A model generated the notes under the pieces. That model was not told the origin of the DNA. It searched no databases and saw only the letters and a list, made by a program, of their open reading frames with translations. From Anaerovibrio sp. RM50 (lineage in GTDB: Bacteria; Bacillota; Negativicutes; Selenomonadales; Selenomonadaceae): a stretch of DNA of 64,000 nucleotides. Below are positions 33,567 to 42,810 of this stretch, in pieces. Position 1 is the first letter of the stretch. Each line of letters starts with the position of its first letter. The stretch is taken from NCBI RefSeq assembly GCF_000622005.1, contig NZ_KK211384.1:12434-76433 (forward strand). The letters run 5' to 3'. Both the position numbers and the translations under genes were made by a program.

Positions 33567-34445
33567 CTACAATTCCAACAGCACCTTACCAATTTTATCA
33601 ATCATATCCGTGGCAATCAGCCCATTGCCGTAGTCCTCATAGGCCAAATCCCCGGCTCTGCCATGAACATACACTCCCGCCAGCGGGGCCCCATCGGCCT
33701 TTGTCTGGCTCCACAGCCCCCCAATGGTGCCTGCCAGCACATCACCACTGCCCGCTGTTGCCATTCCAGGATTGCCCACTGTGGTAACATACATTCTTCC
33801 ATCAGGATAGGCAACAATTGTTTCCTCACTTTTGGCTGTCAGAATTACATTATTTTCTTCTGCTGTCTTTTTTATTATATTGCAACGATCCTTCTGCAAT
33901 TCGCTGACAGAAATATTCAGAAGAGCGGCCAGCTCTCCCAGATGGGGAGTCAATACAGGTACATGGTTGCACTTTTTTAGCAGGCTGCACTGTCCGCGAA
34001 AGGCGTACAGACCATCTGCATCGATTATCAGGGAAGTCTCCGTGCGACAGACAAATTCCCGCACCAGCTCCATGGTACTGTCCTGGCGGCCCAGCCCTGG
34101 TCCCATGAGAACTACATCGAACTGTTCTGCCTTTTCCAGCAGAAAATCCAGTCCTTCCACTCCCAGATATCCCTTTTCAGCTTCTTTTACGGGTATGGTC
34201 ATAACCTCAGTAAGCTTAATTTCAAATATATTATTAAGACTTTCCCCGCAGGCCAGACTTACAATCCCTGCCCCGGCCCTCATGGCTGCCCGGGAAGCCA
34301 TAACGGCTGCCCCCGTAAGCCCTGTAGAGCCGGCAATAATCAGCACTCTTCCGCAGGTCCCCTTATGGCAATTCCTTGGCCGTGGCAACATAATTTCTCT
34401 TACCAGCTCTTTATTTATGGGAAGTAAATCCACCTTCATAGCCAC
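33567..34445 (-). CDS. nnrD: ADP-dependent (S)-NAD(P)H-hydrate dehydratase
   Basis: NnrD repairs hydrated NADH/NADPH using ADP. The 292-residue ribokinase-like protein contains GRVLIIAGSTGLTGAA, LTPHLGELAALL and the signature NPGMATAGSGDVLAGTIG. It lacks the epimerase domain (NnrE) that is fused ahead of it in many bacteria, so it represents the dehydratase half alone. It lies 6 nt after acpS, whose product shares no pathway but is a common neighbour. Confidence 0.9.
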   Translation of the reverse strand: MAMKVDLLPINKELVREIMLPRPRNCHKGTCGRVLIIAGSTGLTGAAVMASRAAMRAGAGIVSLACGESLNNIFEIKLTEVMTIPVKEAEKGYLGVEGLDFLLEKAEQFDVVLMGPGLGRQDSTMELVREFVCRTETSLIIDADGLYAFRGQCSLLKKCNHVPVLTPHLGELAALLNISVSELQKDRCNIIKKTAEENNVILTAKSEETIVAYPDGRMYVTTVGNPGMATAGSGDVLAGTIGGLWSQTKADGAPLAGVYVHGRAGDLAYEDYGNGLIATDMIDKIGKVLLEL

Positions 34446-34451
34446 TACCCC

Positions 34452-34823
34452 TTATCCTTCCATTACGCATTGAGCTACTGCACTGTTTTTCGAATGGCTA
34501 ATACTCAGCCAGATATGCTTTACCCCTTTTTTCTCAGCATATTCCGCAAACCATCCGGACAGCTTCACCCTTGGACAGCCCATATCATCATTATAGATAT
34601 CTATGTCCACCAGCTCACCGCCCCTAAGGCCGGTTCCAAAGGCCTTCAGGATAGCCTCCTTGGCCGCAAAACGCCCCCCGAAGGACTGAACGCTGCTTTT
34701 CCCCCGGGCCTGGCAATATTTAATTTCTTCCGGAGTAAAGACCCTTTTTAAAAATGCCTCACTAGAAACAGCCTTTTTCACCCGCTCCAGTTCAATAATA
34801 TCTACGCCAATTCCTATAATCAT
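34452..34823 (-). CDS. acpS: holo-[acyl-carrier-protein] synthase AcpS
   Basis: AcpS transfers 4'-phosphopantetheine from CoA to ACP for fatty acid synthesis. The 123-residue protein starts IIGIGVDIIELERVKK with the Mg-binding aspartate, followed by FTPEEIKYC, FAAKEAILKAFGTG and WLSISHSKNSAVA. The start at 34823 has GGAG ahead; an upstream open frame covers the motB terminator and is not used. Confidence 0.94.
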   Translation of the reverse strand: MIIGIGVDIIELERVKKAVSSEAFLKRVFTPEEIKYCQARGKSSVQSFGGRFAAKEAILKAFGTGLRGGELVDIDIYNDDMGCPRVKLSGWFAEYAEKKGVKHIWLSISHSKNSAVAQCVMEG

Positions 34824-34837
34824 ACCATTTCTCCATA

Positions 34838-34865
34838 CGAAAAAAGGGCCCCAAAAGAGCCCTTT
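34838..34865 (-). terminator. Rho-independent terminator of motAB
   Basis: AAAGGGC/GCCCTTT arms (34843-34849, 34859-34865) are followed on the - strand by T. It lies within the leader of acpS. Confidence 0.8.
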
Positions 34866-34869
34866 AACA

Positions 34870-35640
34870 TTAACGAATTGTTTGCATTGCCGATTTATCC
34901 AGATGAACTGCACGTTCGATGAGAACCTCAACACGACGGTTCTGGGTACGTCCCTCGTCAGTTACATTATCAGCAATTGGTCTGTACTGGCTGCACCCCA
35001 ATGCGCTGAAACGGGCCGGATTCATGCGGGAATCCTGGGCCAGAATATATTTCATAAAATTCAGGGCACGTGCCGAGCTGAGCTCCCAGTTGGAAGGGAA
35101 CTGTGGTGTGTTAATCGGAACATCATCTGTATGACCGGAAATCAGAATGCGCTGCGGAATAGGGGCAATCAGTGCTGCAATGGCAGGACCGATACGCTGC
35201 ACTCCTGGAACAAGATCAGCTGAACCGGAAGGGAACAGCGCCTTTTCCTTGATTCTGATCATAAGCCCATCCTCTGTGAGAGTGGTGCTCAGATCCTCCT
35301 GCAATTCATTTTGGTCAATATACTGATCCAGGCTCCTCTTTACAGCCTCCAGCTGATTATTCTCTGCCAGATATGCCTCGGCACCGCCATCCTCATCAGA
35401 CAAATAGTCACGGGAACTGGTGGCTGAAGGGCCAGCCCCCTGGAAGAAGGACGGACCGCCCAAATTAAAGGCAGAACTGAATGCCTGTGCCATCTGAGTC
35501 AGCTTGGTTTCATCAGTCTGGGAAATTGCGAACAAGCAAATAAACAACGCCAAAAGCAGAGTCATCAAGTCAGAATAAGGCAGGAGCCAAGCCTCTGAAG
35601 CTTCTTCTTCATGGGGCTTTGGTCTTTTCTTCTTTGCCAT
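34870..35640 (-). CDS. motB: flagellar motor protein MotB
   Basis: MotB is the stator subunit anchored to peptidoglycan. The 256-residue protein has one N-terminal membrane helix with the proton-path aspartate D24 (LPYSDLMTLLLALFICLFA) and a C-terminal OmpA-like domain (ILISGHTDDVPIN, NWELSSARALNFM, NRRVEVLIE). The ion (H+ or Na+) is not decided by sequence. motA ends 3 nt upstream. Confidence 0.95.
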   Translation of the reverse strand: MAKKKRPKPHEEEASEAWLLPYSDLMTLLLALFICLFAISQTDETKLTQMAQAFSSAFNLGGPSFFQGAGPSATSSRDYLSDEDGGAEAYLAENNQLEAVKRSLDQYIDQNELQEDLSTTLTEDGLMIRIKEKALFPSGSADLVPGVQRIGPAIAALIAPIPQRILISGHTDDVPINTPQFPSNWELSSARALNFMKYILAQDSRMNPARFSALGCSQYRPIADNVTDEGRTQNRRVEVLIERAVHLDKSAMQTIR

Positions 35641-35643
35641 CTG

Positions 35644-36420
35644 TTACTCCTCCTTCTTCAAGCCTTCGCGTGCCGTCTGAGGAATGAATACCATCAGCTT
35701 GGCCTCTATTGCTGTAGGAGAGTCACCTGCCTGCAAAGACAAAATACCCTCGATAATCATACGCTTTTGATTAATTTCCTGCTCAGACAGAATCTTCAGC
35801 TTATTACAGAACGGAAGCCACAATACATAACCGGTGAATATACCAAGTATTGTTGCTACGAATGCCGCCGCAATGGAGTGACCCAGCTTATCAATATCAT
35901 TCAAGTTACCAAGTGCTGCAATCAAACCTACTACGGCGCCAAGTACGCCCAGTGTCGGTGCATAGGTTCCTGCCTGTGAGAACATGGAACGGTTTTCTGC
36001 ATGACGGGCCTGCATAATGGACAGCTCCGCATCAAGAACATCACTTACGAATTCAGGCTCCATACCATCAATAACCATACCCAGACCAGTACGGAAGAAC
36101 GGATCCTCAATCTCCTGAACCTTGCTTTCCAAAGCCAGAATACCTTCACGGCGGGCCAGCTGAGACAATTCAATAAATAATGTCAGGAGTTCGCTGGAAG
36201 ACTGCAGGGCATTCTTTTTGAAGGTCATGCCAATGAGTTTAGGGAACCTCACCACCTGGTCCATACGGAAACCGATGAAAATACAAGATGCGGTACCACC
36301 TATGATAATTAGGAACGCCGCAGGATTGTTCAGCGCTGATATTGGAGCACCCTTGATTACCATACCAACGAATACTGATATGAGACCCATAACCAGGCCA
36401 ACGACTGTCGCTAATTCCAA
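35644..36420 (-). CDS. motA: flagellar motor protein MotA
   Basis: MotA forms the pentameric ion channel of the stator with MotB. The 258-residue protein has four membrane segments, with the first at VVGLVMGLISVFVGMVI and the paired last two around GTYAPTLGVLGAVVGLIAAL and IAAAFVATILGIFTGYVLWLP. The start is a TTG, preceded by GGGGGGAA; no ATG fits. The pair forms a two-gene operon apart from any other flagellar genes. Confidence 0.95.
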   Translation of the reverse strand: MELATVVGLVMGLISVFVGMVIKGAPISALNNPAAFLIIIGGTASCIFIGFRMDQVVRFPKLIGMTFKKNALQSSSELLTLFIELSQLARREGILALESKVQEIEDPFFRTGLGMVIDGMEPEFVSDVLDAELSIMQARHAENRSMFSQAGTYAPTLGVLGAVVGLIAALGNLNDIDKLGHSIAAAFVATILGIFTGYVLWLPFCNKLKILSEQEINQKRMIIEGILSLQAGDSPTAIEAKLMVFIPQTAREGLKKEE

Positions 36421-36453
36421 AATAATTCCCCCCGTTCAACCCATTACATGCTG

Positions 36454-36482
36454 TAAATATGACGAACATATATAGATTGCAA
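36454..36482 (-). promoter_or_regulatory. motA: probable promoter of motAB
   Basis: TTGCAA (36477-36482) and TATTTA (36454-36459) are 17 bp apart on the - strand, about 35 nt before the TTG start. No sigma-28 (TAAA-N15-GCCGATAA) box was seen. The remaining sequence to 36780 is AT-rich with no gene and with a TATAAT near 36711-36716 that may serve the LysR gene. Confidence 0.5.
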
Positions 36483-36780
36483 TTATTTTTTCTATCACGG
36501 GCACAGCTGATCCAATCACTGCGCCTATATACTTTGTATATTCAACAGAAGTACAAAAAATCCTACTCCCACAGATAAATATATACTAATTATACAACAA
36601 AATTATCAAAAATCCAAAATACTTAATACCTAAATATTTACAAATATTAAACAAGAATAAATTTTTATTATACAACCATAAGAGCTATTTAAGATTTGTG
36701 TAATATATGATATAATAATCAGCGGATAATTTTGATTTATCGGTCATTTTTCCCTATTTATTATATCGGAGTGATTACCA

Positions 36781-37662
36781 ATGGAATTAAGACAGCTAGA
36801 ATATTTTCAGATGGCGAGTCGGTTAAAAAATATCACCAGGGCGGCAGAACGTTTAAATGTTTCCCAGCCCAATATTACAGTGGCCATCAAAAAACTGGAG
36901 GCCGAACTGGGTATTCAGCTCTTTGACCGCAGCCAAAAGCAGCTTTCCCTCACCCCTGAGGGCACAATTTTTCTTAATCGCATTGAACTGGCTCTGAGAA
37001 ACATTCAGGATGCCGTTCTCGAAGTCAACGACTATAAGCAGCTGCAAAAGGGAACCATAAAAATTGGCATTCCGTCCATGATAGGTGCCTATCTGTTCCC
37101 TAAAATTTTCTCCAGCTTCCAGCACCTCTATCCTCACCTGGATATTTATCTCTACGAGGAGGGTTCCATGACCATTCGCGAGAAGTTGGAGCGGGATGAG
37201 CTGGATTTTGGTATTGTTATACTGTCTGATGCCTCCTCCAACCTGCAGCTCCTGCCTATGGCCCGAAACCAGATTGTGGCCTGTGTTCCCAATGAGCATC
37301 CGCTGGCCCACAAGAGCTCCATAAATATCAACGACATCAGTGAGGCTGATCTTATAATGCTGAAGGAGGGTTCCTTCCTTCGCTATATGGTTTTAAATAA
37401 GCTGAAAATGGCAAATATTTCCCCAAATATTGTGCTGGAATCCAATCAGATTGAGACCATCAAAGGATTGGTCAGCAGCAATGTGGGCATCTCCTTCCTG
37501 CTTGACTTCATTGTAAAGGGAACCCCGGGCATTAAGATTCTGCCTTTCGAGGATCCTATCTACGTTGATTTGGGCCTTGCCTGGAAAAAGGAACGCTATA
37601 TTTCCAAGGCTGCCCAGTCCTTTATTGATTTCTGCAAAAACACTCTGAACGAGCATCATTAA
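36781..37662 (+). CDS. LysR-family transcriptional regulator
   Basis: The 293-residue protein has the winged HTH in residues 1-60 (MELRQLEYFQMASRLKNITR, then RLNVSQPNITVAIKKLEAELG) and a periplasmic-binding-type effector domain (about 90-290), typical of LysR regulators. The small molecule it senses is unknown. GGAGTG precedes the ATG. The divergent neighbour is motAB, about 360 nt away; LysR proteins often control a divergent gene, but the link here is unproven. Confidence 0.92.
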   Translation: MELRQLEYFQMASRLKNITRAAERLNVSQPNITVAIKKLEAELGIQLFDRSQKQLSLTPEGTIFLNRIELALRNIQDAVLEVNDYKQLQKGTIKIGIPSMIGAYLFPKIFSSFQHLYPHLDIYLYEEGSMTIREKLERDELDFGIVILSDASSNLQLLPMARNQIVACVPNEHPLAHKSSININDISEADLIMLKEGSFLRYMVLNKLKMANISPNIVLESNQIETIKGLVSSNVGISFLLDFIVKGTPGIKILPFEDPIYVDLGLAWKKERYISKAAQSFIDFCKNTLNEHH

Positions 37663-37693
37663 GATACTCTCCTTCAGAAAACATATTCACCAT

Positions 37694-37734
37694 AAAAAAG
37701 GCTTTGGTTATGCTAAAACGCATTTCCAAAGCCT
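37694..37734 (-). terminator. terminator between LysR gene and DUF815 gene
   Basis: Arms AGGCTTTGG (37700-37708) and CCAAAGCCT (37726-37734), with an inner ATGC/GCAT stem, are followed on the - strand by TTTTTT. It ends the - strand aro operon. Confidence 0.85.
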
Positions 37735-37766
37735 ATTATATTGCCTATATATTTTATTGTTACTTT

Positions 37767-39005
37767 TTACCTCATCTGCCCCAAATAATGGGTCACAAAC
37801 TGGCGGGCACTTCGGCCGCTCCGGCCTGAATGCTCCAGATTCCACTGATGTCCCAAAATTCTCAGTTCTTCCCGTTCCAGATGAATTCCCTCCTGCCCAA
37901 GGAAGTGGTCTATAATATCCAGATATTCATCCTGGGTCGGTTCCAGATATGTAATGATAAGGCCAAATCGGTCCGACAGGGATATGGTCTCGTTAATGCT
38001 GTCATTTCTAAAGAGCTCATCCTGACCATCCACCCTGTCCCGCCAAGTCTCACGAATAAGGTGACGCCTGTTGGATGTAGCATAAATCAGCACATTTTCC
38101 GGGCAGGACTCTACGCCTCCTTCAATGGCAGATTTTAAATACTTATACTCGCTGTCTGATTCCTCAAAGGACAGATCATCAAAAAAGATAATAAACCGCT
38201 TGCTGGCATACTGTCGCAGTGTTGCCATGATTTTAGGCAGCTCATTAAGCTGTGCCTTCTGCATCTGAAGCAATCTCAGGCCCTGACTATAATATGCCTT
38301 TGCCAGTGCCTTAACCCCGGAAGATTTTCCTGTTCCCCTGGCTCCCACCAGCAGCACGTTGTTGGCTGGTCTTTTATTTATAAAGGCCAGGGTATTATTG
38401 ATAAGCTGTTCCTTCTGACGCTTATAGGCAATAATATCCTCAAAATCCATAGCCTCAAAGTGACGTATCCCCTTCAGCTTCTGATGCTTTGTATCCCAGG
38501 AGAAGGCCTGATGGGAAGCGATTTCTCCATAGCCGTACTTCTGATAAAACACCAAAAATGCCTCTGCCACTTTTTCTGGTGTAGTACAGCCCGCCAGCTG
38601 CTTTTCCAGGAAATCAGTGGCCTCAAGAGTATAAGGAATAGACGGGGAATAGTCATCCAAAATACTTATATTGACAATGCCGGAGGCCCTGTTGAACAGC
38701 AATGGCATCAATTTTTTTATGTCATGTACAAAGGCTTTTTTAAGGCTCTCACCAATTGCTCCCTTGGATACCTCAGCCATTTTGGCTGCCAGACAGCCCT
38801 CCTGACTGAGAAGATGAAGAAACAGGGCACGTATCAGATTACCGCTCCATCCTTCGTTTTCTGCCTTTTCCACCAGATGCCCCGCGAAGGCATGGCTAAG
38901 GGCCAAATCATCAGGCTGTCTGCTGGAGGCGATAAGCTCCTGTACCAGCTTGTCCTTCAATATACTTCTGCACACCAGCATATTTTCAAGGTCAATCGAA
39001 ATCAT
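37767..39005 (-). CDS. DUF815-family AAA ATP-binding protein
   Basis: The 412-residue protein has a helical N-terminal half (about 1-190) and a C-terminal AAA domain with Walker A LLVGARGTGKSSGVKAL, Walker B IIFFDDLSF and the sensor-like YATSNRRHLI with ETWRDRVDG. This is the PF05673 (DUF815) pattern. Family members are conserved in anaerobic Firmicutes, and the role is unknown. The start at 39005 follows GGGAGG; the last aro gene ends 17 nt upstream. Confidence 0.85.
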   Translation of the reverse strand: MISIDLENMLVCRSILKDKLVQELIASSRQPDDLALSHAFAGHLVEKAENEGWSGNLIRALFLHLLSQEGCLAAKMAEVSKGAIGESLKKAFVHDIKKLMPLLFNRASGIVNISILDDYSPSIPYTLEATDFLEKQLAGCTTPEKVAEAFLVFYQKYGYGEIASHQAFSWDTKHQKLKGIRHFEAMDFEDIIAYKRQKEQLINNTLAFINKRPANNVLLVGARGTGKSSGVKALAKAYYSQGLRLLQMQKAQLNELPKIMATLRQYASKRFIIFFDDLSFEESDSEYKYLKSAIEGGVESCPENVLIYATSNRRHLIRETWRDRVDGQDELFRNDSINETISLSDRFGLIITYLEPTQDEYLDIIDHFLGQEGIHLEREELRILGHQWNLEHSGRSGRSARQFVTHYLGQMR

Positions 39006-39021
39006 TTTATGACCTCCCATT

Positions 39022-39534
39022 TTATCTTCGTTTCATATAGGAAATAATATCCTGGGACACCTGTAAGGGCGATAAATCAGTGGTGTCCAGTGTATAATCC
39101 GCCTGGGCATACATGGGCTGGCGCTCCGCCAACAAATCAATAATCCCCTGTCGTCTGTCCTCCATGGCATCCAGAATAGGTCTGGTCCCCCTTGTGGCGG
39201 TTCTTTCCATAATGGAATCAACACTGGCGGAAAGACACACAATCTTGCCAGTACGCTTAAGAATAGCCACGTTTTCAGGGTCCTTTACAGTACCGCCCCC
39301 AGTGGAAATTACCACGCTTTTTCTGGAAGCCACTTCCCGGCACATTTCCTTTTCCTTCTCCCGAAAATAGGCCTCACCATGCTTCTCGAACATTTCAGGA
39401 ATAGTCATGTGATATTTTTTCTCGATGGCTTTATCCATGTCAATGAACTTAAATCCAAGCATGTTGGCCAACATACGGCCGGTGCTGGATTTGCCAACCC
39501 CCATAAAGCCAATTAACACAACATTTTTTATCAT
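39022..39534 (-). CDS. aroK: shikimate kinase AroK
   Basis: AroK phosphorylates shikimate at O3. The 170-residue protein shows VLIGFMGVGKSSTGRMLA (P-loop), FIDMDKAIEKK (shikimate-binding DxD), ISTGGGTVKD and GTRPIL. ATGA overlap with aroC. Confidence 0.95.
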   Translation of the reverse strand: MIKNVVLIGFMGVGKSSTGRMLANMLGFKFIDMDKAIEKKYHMTIPEMFEKHGEAYFREKEKEMCREVASRKSVVISTGGGTVKDPENVAILKRTGKIVCLSASVDSIMERTATRGTRPILDAMEDRRQGIIDLLAERQPMYAQADYTLDTTDLSPLQVSQDIISYMKRR

Positions 39535-40688
39535 AATCCACCCTGAACCCTGTTCCTGTATTTATCCAATGCACTGAGCAAATCCACCATGGCGTCCCCG
39601 CCAAATTTATCCAGCATTGCCTCTGCAATAACAATGGCTGTCATAGCCTCCCCCACCACAGATGCAGCAGAAACGGCGCAGCAGTCACTGCGCTCCTTGC
39701 AGGCACTGACCTCTGTTTTGGAGCCGATATCCACGGAATTAAGGGGCTGCATCAGGGTTGGAATTGGCTTCATACAGGCCTTGATACAAATTTCCTCACC
39801 GTTGGTCATACCACCCTCCAGACCACCGGCCCGATTTGTTTTTCTATATACCCTGTTGGCATCGTCCAAAAACATTTCATCGTGAATCTGGCTGCCCGGA
39901 AGCTCGCCGCACTGGAAGCCGGCACCAATTTCCACGCCCTTAATGGCCTGAATGGACATCATGGCCCAAGCCAGCTTGCCGTCGAGCCTTTTATCCCACT
40001 GAATATGGCTGCCCAGGCCAAGAGGTGCCCCACGGACAATAACCTCAAATACCCCGCCCAGGGTATCTCCGGCCTTCATGGCTGCCTGTATCTTTTCCTT
40101 CATCTTTTCTTCCGCCTCGGGGTCATAGCAGTTAAGCTCAGATTCCCCACTGCCAATTTTGCTTCTGTCAATATTGGCCTCATTGACGGAGACGCCCCCA
40201 ATTTTGATAACCTGGGATACCACCGCAATGCCACAGGCCTTCAAAAACTCCTTACAAAGGCCCCCCACAGCCACTCTGGCTGCGGTTTCTCTGGCACTGG
40301 CACGCTCCAGAATATCCCTGGCATCATTGCGGTCATACTTGAGAACCCCTGTCAGATCAGCATGTCCCGGGCGCACCGCAGTAACCTTGTCCCCAAACTC
40401 CGGGCCAAATACCGACATACGGTCAGTCCAGTTCTGCCAGTCACGGTTCACCACCCTAAGGGTAACGGGATCACCCATAGTCTCCCCGAAGCGGATACCG
40501 GAAACCACATCTGCCTTATCCGTCTCTATTTTCATACGTCCGCCACGGCCATAGCCCTGCTGACGGCGTGCCAAATCCTTGTTAATGCTGTCAATATCTA
40601 TCTTAAGCCCTGCGGGGATTCCTTCCACAATGGCCGTAAGGCACTGTCCATGGGATTCACCGGAGGTCAAAAATCTGAAATTGCTCAT
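39531..40688 (-). CDS. aroC: chorismate synthase AroC
   Basis: This FMN-dependent enzyme converts EPSP to chorismate. The 385-residue protein begins FRFLTSGESHGQCLTAIVEG and carries RQQGYGRGGRMKIETDKAD, RPGHADLTG and the AxARETAARVAVGG block. The start at 40688 follows GAGGTG. It heads aroC-aroK-DUF815. Confidence 0.96.
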   Translation of the reverse strand: MSNFRFLTSGESHGQCLTAIVEGIPAGLKIDIDSINKDLARRQQGYGRGGRMKIETDKADVVSGIRFGETMGDPVTLRVVNRDWQNWTDRMSVFGPEFGDKVTAVRPGHADLTGVLKYDRNDARDILERASARETAARVAVGGLCKEFLKACGIAVVSQVIKIGGVSVNEANIDRSKIGSGESELNCYDPEAEEKMKEKIQAAMKAGDTLGGVFEVIVRGAPLGLGSHIQWDKRLDGKLAWAMMSIQAIKGVEIGAGFQCGELPGSQIHDEMFLDDANRVYRKTNRAGGLEGGMTNGEEICIKACMKPIPTLMQPLNSVDIGSKTEVSACKERSDCCAVSAASVVGEAMTAIVIAEAMLDKFGGDAMVDLLSALDKYRNRVQGGL

Positions 40689-40773
40689 AAAACACCTCAT
40701 AGCTGATATTCTTTTTAAATACAAGTACCTTTTAATTCTATGATAAGTGTTTACATAAAGCAAGAAAATATCC

Positions 40774-41340
40774 CTATTTTCCACCTAATAAGTAAAATAT
40801 TGAAACATTAATATGGCACTCCAGTCCTTGTGGTGAGTATTTTATGGAAAGAGAATTGGTTTTTGTATAACGGGAGTCCTGCTGCATAGTCTTAAAAAAA
40901 TCCATAATCTGGAAATAACCGCCCCTCAGCCCCAGCTCTATAGGCTGTTCTGTACATTTGTCCCCCCTTATGGCCTTCCCCGGCTTCATGGAAATTAATT
41001 CCAACCCCTTTTCCTCTGACTGGCGTTGAATAATGTCAATAAATCCCGATATTGATTCATTATCGGGAAGCAGCCTGTCAATCCTTTGATATTCCTTTGT
41101 CAGCCGGGCGAAATATACTTCAATATCTCCATTGGCATTTTGGAAGCTGTTAATATCCTCCACCTGATTTTTAAGGGAATGGAGGGTATTTTCATTTTCC
41201 TCAATTTTATGTAGGCTCTGGGGCAGAATAATAAAAATATTCAGTAATATGATAAACAGCCCCAACACAACAGCTACGCCCCCAATATATATTTTTACAG
41301 GCACCAGCCTATAACTGCCCCTTGCAAATAAATTCCACAT
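40774..41340 (-). CDS. pilO: PilO-like pilus assembly protein
   Basis: The 188-residue protein has an N-terminal membrane helix (IYIGGVAVVLGLFIILLNIF), a coiled coil (about 50-95) and a ferredoxin-like C-terminal domain, the PilO architecture of the inner-membrane alignment complex. The start at 41340 is chosen for the AGGGTGAACAGGGC stretch ahead; it overlaps the upstream gene by 32 nt. It is the last gene of the pilus cluster. Confidence 0.75.
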   Translation of the reverse strand: MWNLFARGSYRLVPVKIYIGGVAVVLGLFIILLNIFIILPQSLHKIEENENTLHSLKNQVEDINSFQNANGDIEVYFARLTKEYQRIDRLLPDNESISGFIDIIQRQSEEKGLELISMKPGKAIRGDKCTEQPIELGLRGGYFQIMDFFKTMQQDSRYTKTNSLSIKYSPQGLECHINVSIFYLLGGK

Positions 41341-42391
41341 TGCCCTGTTCACCCTGCTGAGTTTTCTCAATGGATATTTCTCTTCCCAGTGTACTTATGT
41401 ATTTTACCAACAAACCTACATTTTCTGCCTTTCCCTTCAGTATAAGCTCCTTATTGTTCTCCGCCCTGACTTCATCCAGAGTAATCCCCGTCGCAGGCAC
41501 ATGGGATAAATGCACCATAACAGCATATCCCGACATGCCTAATCCCCTGTCCTGCAATGAAGCCAGTATTCCAGCTTTTGTTTTACTGGTCACAGCCAAT
41601 TCCCGGGCCTCTTTTTTTATATCATTGGCATTTTCAAGCAATGCCAGCTGCTGTTTATACCCATGGCTTTCTTCAGCCAGCTCCTGATTTTTCAGAAAGA
41701 AACCCAAACAGATAAATACGGATATTAAAACATTTATGGCCAGAAACAAAGCACCTATTTTCAGCCAGTTCCAACGATAAAATATAGCCGGAACCCCTTC
41801 AAAGGAATATCCAAGTTCCCTTATGTAATTAAACGCTGTACAGATAAGTTCCCTTTCATCATCACAAAGATTATCCGGGGAAATATTACCCCAGGAAAAA
41901 TCCTCCATAACTTCCCATAATTCATCAGAAACCTCCCGAGGCTCCAGTGCCACTACCCCGGCAATGGAAACATCTCCCCTGTAGTCATCAATGAAATTTC
42001 CGTAATCCTCTGCCGACAACTTTTTTACTGTCAACCAATCATCTTGGTATTTATATGTCCATCTGCAGCTTTCCCCGGAATATTCCATTTCCAGCTTAAT
42101 TGCCTGCTCCGCCTCCTTTGGAGTTAGCCCCGGCATCTCACGGGCCACAGTTTCCAGCAGCTGATCTCCTATACAAAAAACCACCTCGCTGCCTCCGGAC
42201 CCATGAATAACCAATCTGGCTGTCAGCCTCTGGCGGAGCTCTGCTGTCTCCCCCGCCACGGAATCCACCCACATCACGGAAACACCGTTCTTTTTGTCCA
42301 CTCTGAGACAGGCCATGTAAGCTATATTTTCCTGGGGATAAACCGCCACCACATCCCTATATTTCTGCTGAAAAAAATCATTTAGTATCAA
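41309..42391 (-). CDS. PilM/PilN-like pilus assembly protein
   Basis: The product of about 360 residues combines a cytoplasmic N-terminal part of about 210 residues with a PilN-like part: one membrane helix (ALFLAINVLISVFICLGFFL), a coiled coil and a C-terminal domain (SHVPATGITLDEVRAENNKE). The N-terminal part resembles the second half of PilM/GspL, so this looks like a PilM-PilN fusion as in GspL. TTG 42391 overlaps the upstream stop and has AAAGGG 9 nt ahead; ATG 42400 has a ribosome site too close. Assignment rests on architecture and context. Confidence 0.65.
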   Translation of the reverse strand: MILNDFFQQKYRDVVAVYPQENIAYMACLRVDKKNGVSVMWVDSVAGETAELRQRLTARLVIHGSGGSEVVFCIGDQLLETVAREMPGLTPKEAEQAIKLEMEYSGESCRWTYKYQDDWLTVKKLSAEDYGNFIDDYRGDVSIAGVVALEPREVSDELWEVMEDFSWGNISPDNLCDDERELICTAFNYIRELGYSFEGVPAIFYRWNWLKIGALFLAINVLISVFICLGFFLKNQELAEESHGYKQQLALLENANDIKKEARELAVTSKTKAGILASLQDRGLGMSGYAVMVHLSHVPATGITLDEVRAENNKELILKGKAENVGLLVKYISTLGREISIEKTQQGEQGNVEFICKGQL

Positions 42392-42810
42392 TAAAAACAT
42401 CCCTTTAAAACAAATCTGTCTGTGTCCTCATCAAAAACCAGAATGTAACACACCTGGGCCTTGCTGCTATCCTTTTCCGCCACTGCCCAAATAATCACTT
42501 GGCTGTTTCCCTCTCCCACAAAGACCTGACAGCGGCCCTTTTCATTTTCCACAGTCTCTCCCAAAGGCTTCATTTTTCTTCCCTCTGTAAGAATGTCCCT
42601 CAGCAGTTCATTGTCCAGATGTATTTTCTCATATTCCCTTTCAGCTGCCGACTCCGCCATTATCCTCAACTCATTACTGACTATACTATCTTCCACGGCC
42701 CTATGCTCCATTTTGTTCAACTGCCCCATGGCTGTCACCAAAAGGGAGGCGGCAAATACCATTATCACTGCCATAAGGGAAATACTGCCCCGATCATTAT
42801 CCATAATCAT
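42388..42810 (-). CDS. PilX-like small pilin-cluster protein
   Basis: The 140-residue protein starts DNDRGSISLMAVIMVFAASLLVTAMGQL, a hydrophobic N-terminal helix preceded by a short charged leader with a glycine, as in PilX-type minor pilins. A helix and a small beta-rich domain follow. The typical E5 of the mature pilin is absent, so it may stay uncleaved. It sits between the PilW-like and PilM/N-like genes. Confidence 0.55.
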   Translation of the reverse strand: MIMDNDRGSISLMAVIMVFAASLLVTAMGQLNKMEHRAVEDSIVSNELRIMAESAAEREYEKIHLDNELLRDILTEGRKMKPLGETVENEKGRCQVFVGEGNSQVIIWAVAEKDSSKAQVCYILVFDEDTDRFVLKGCFY

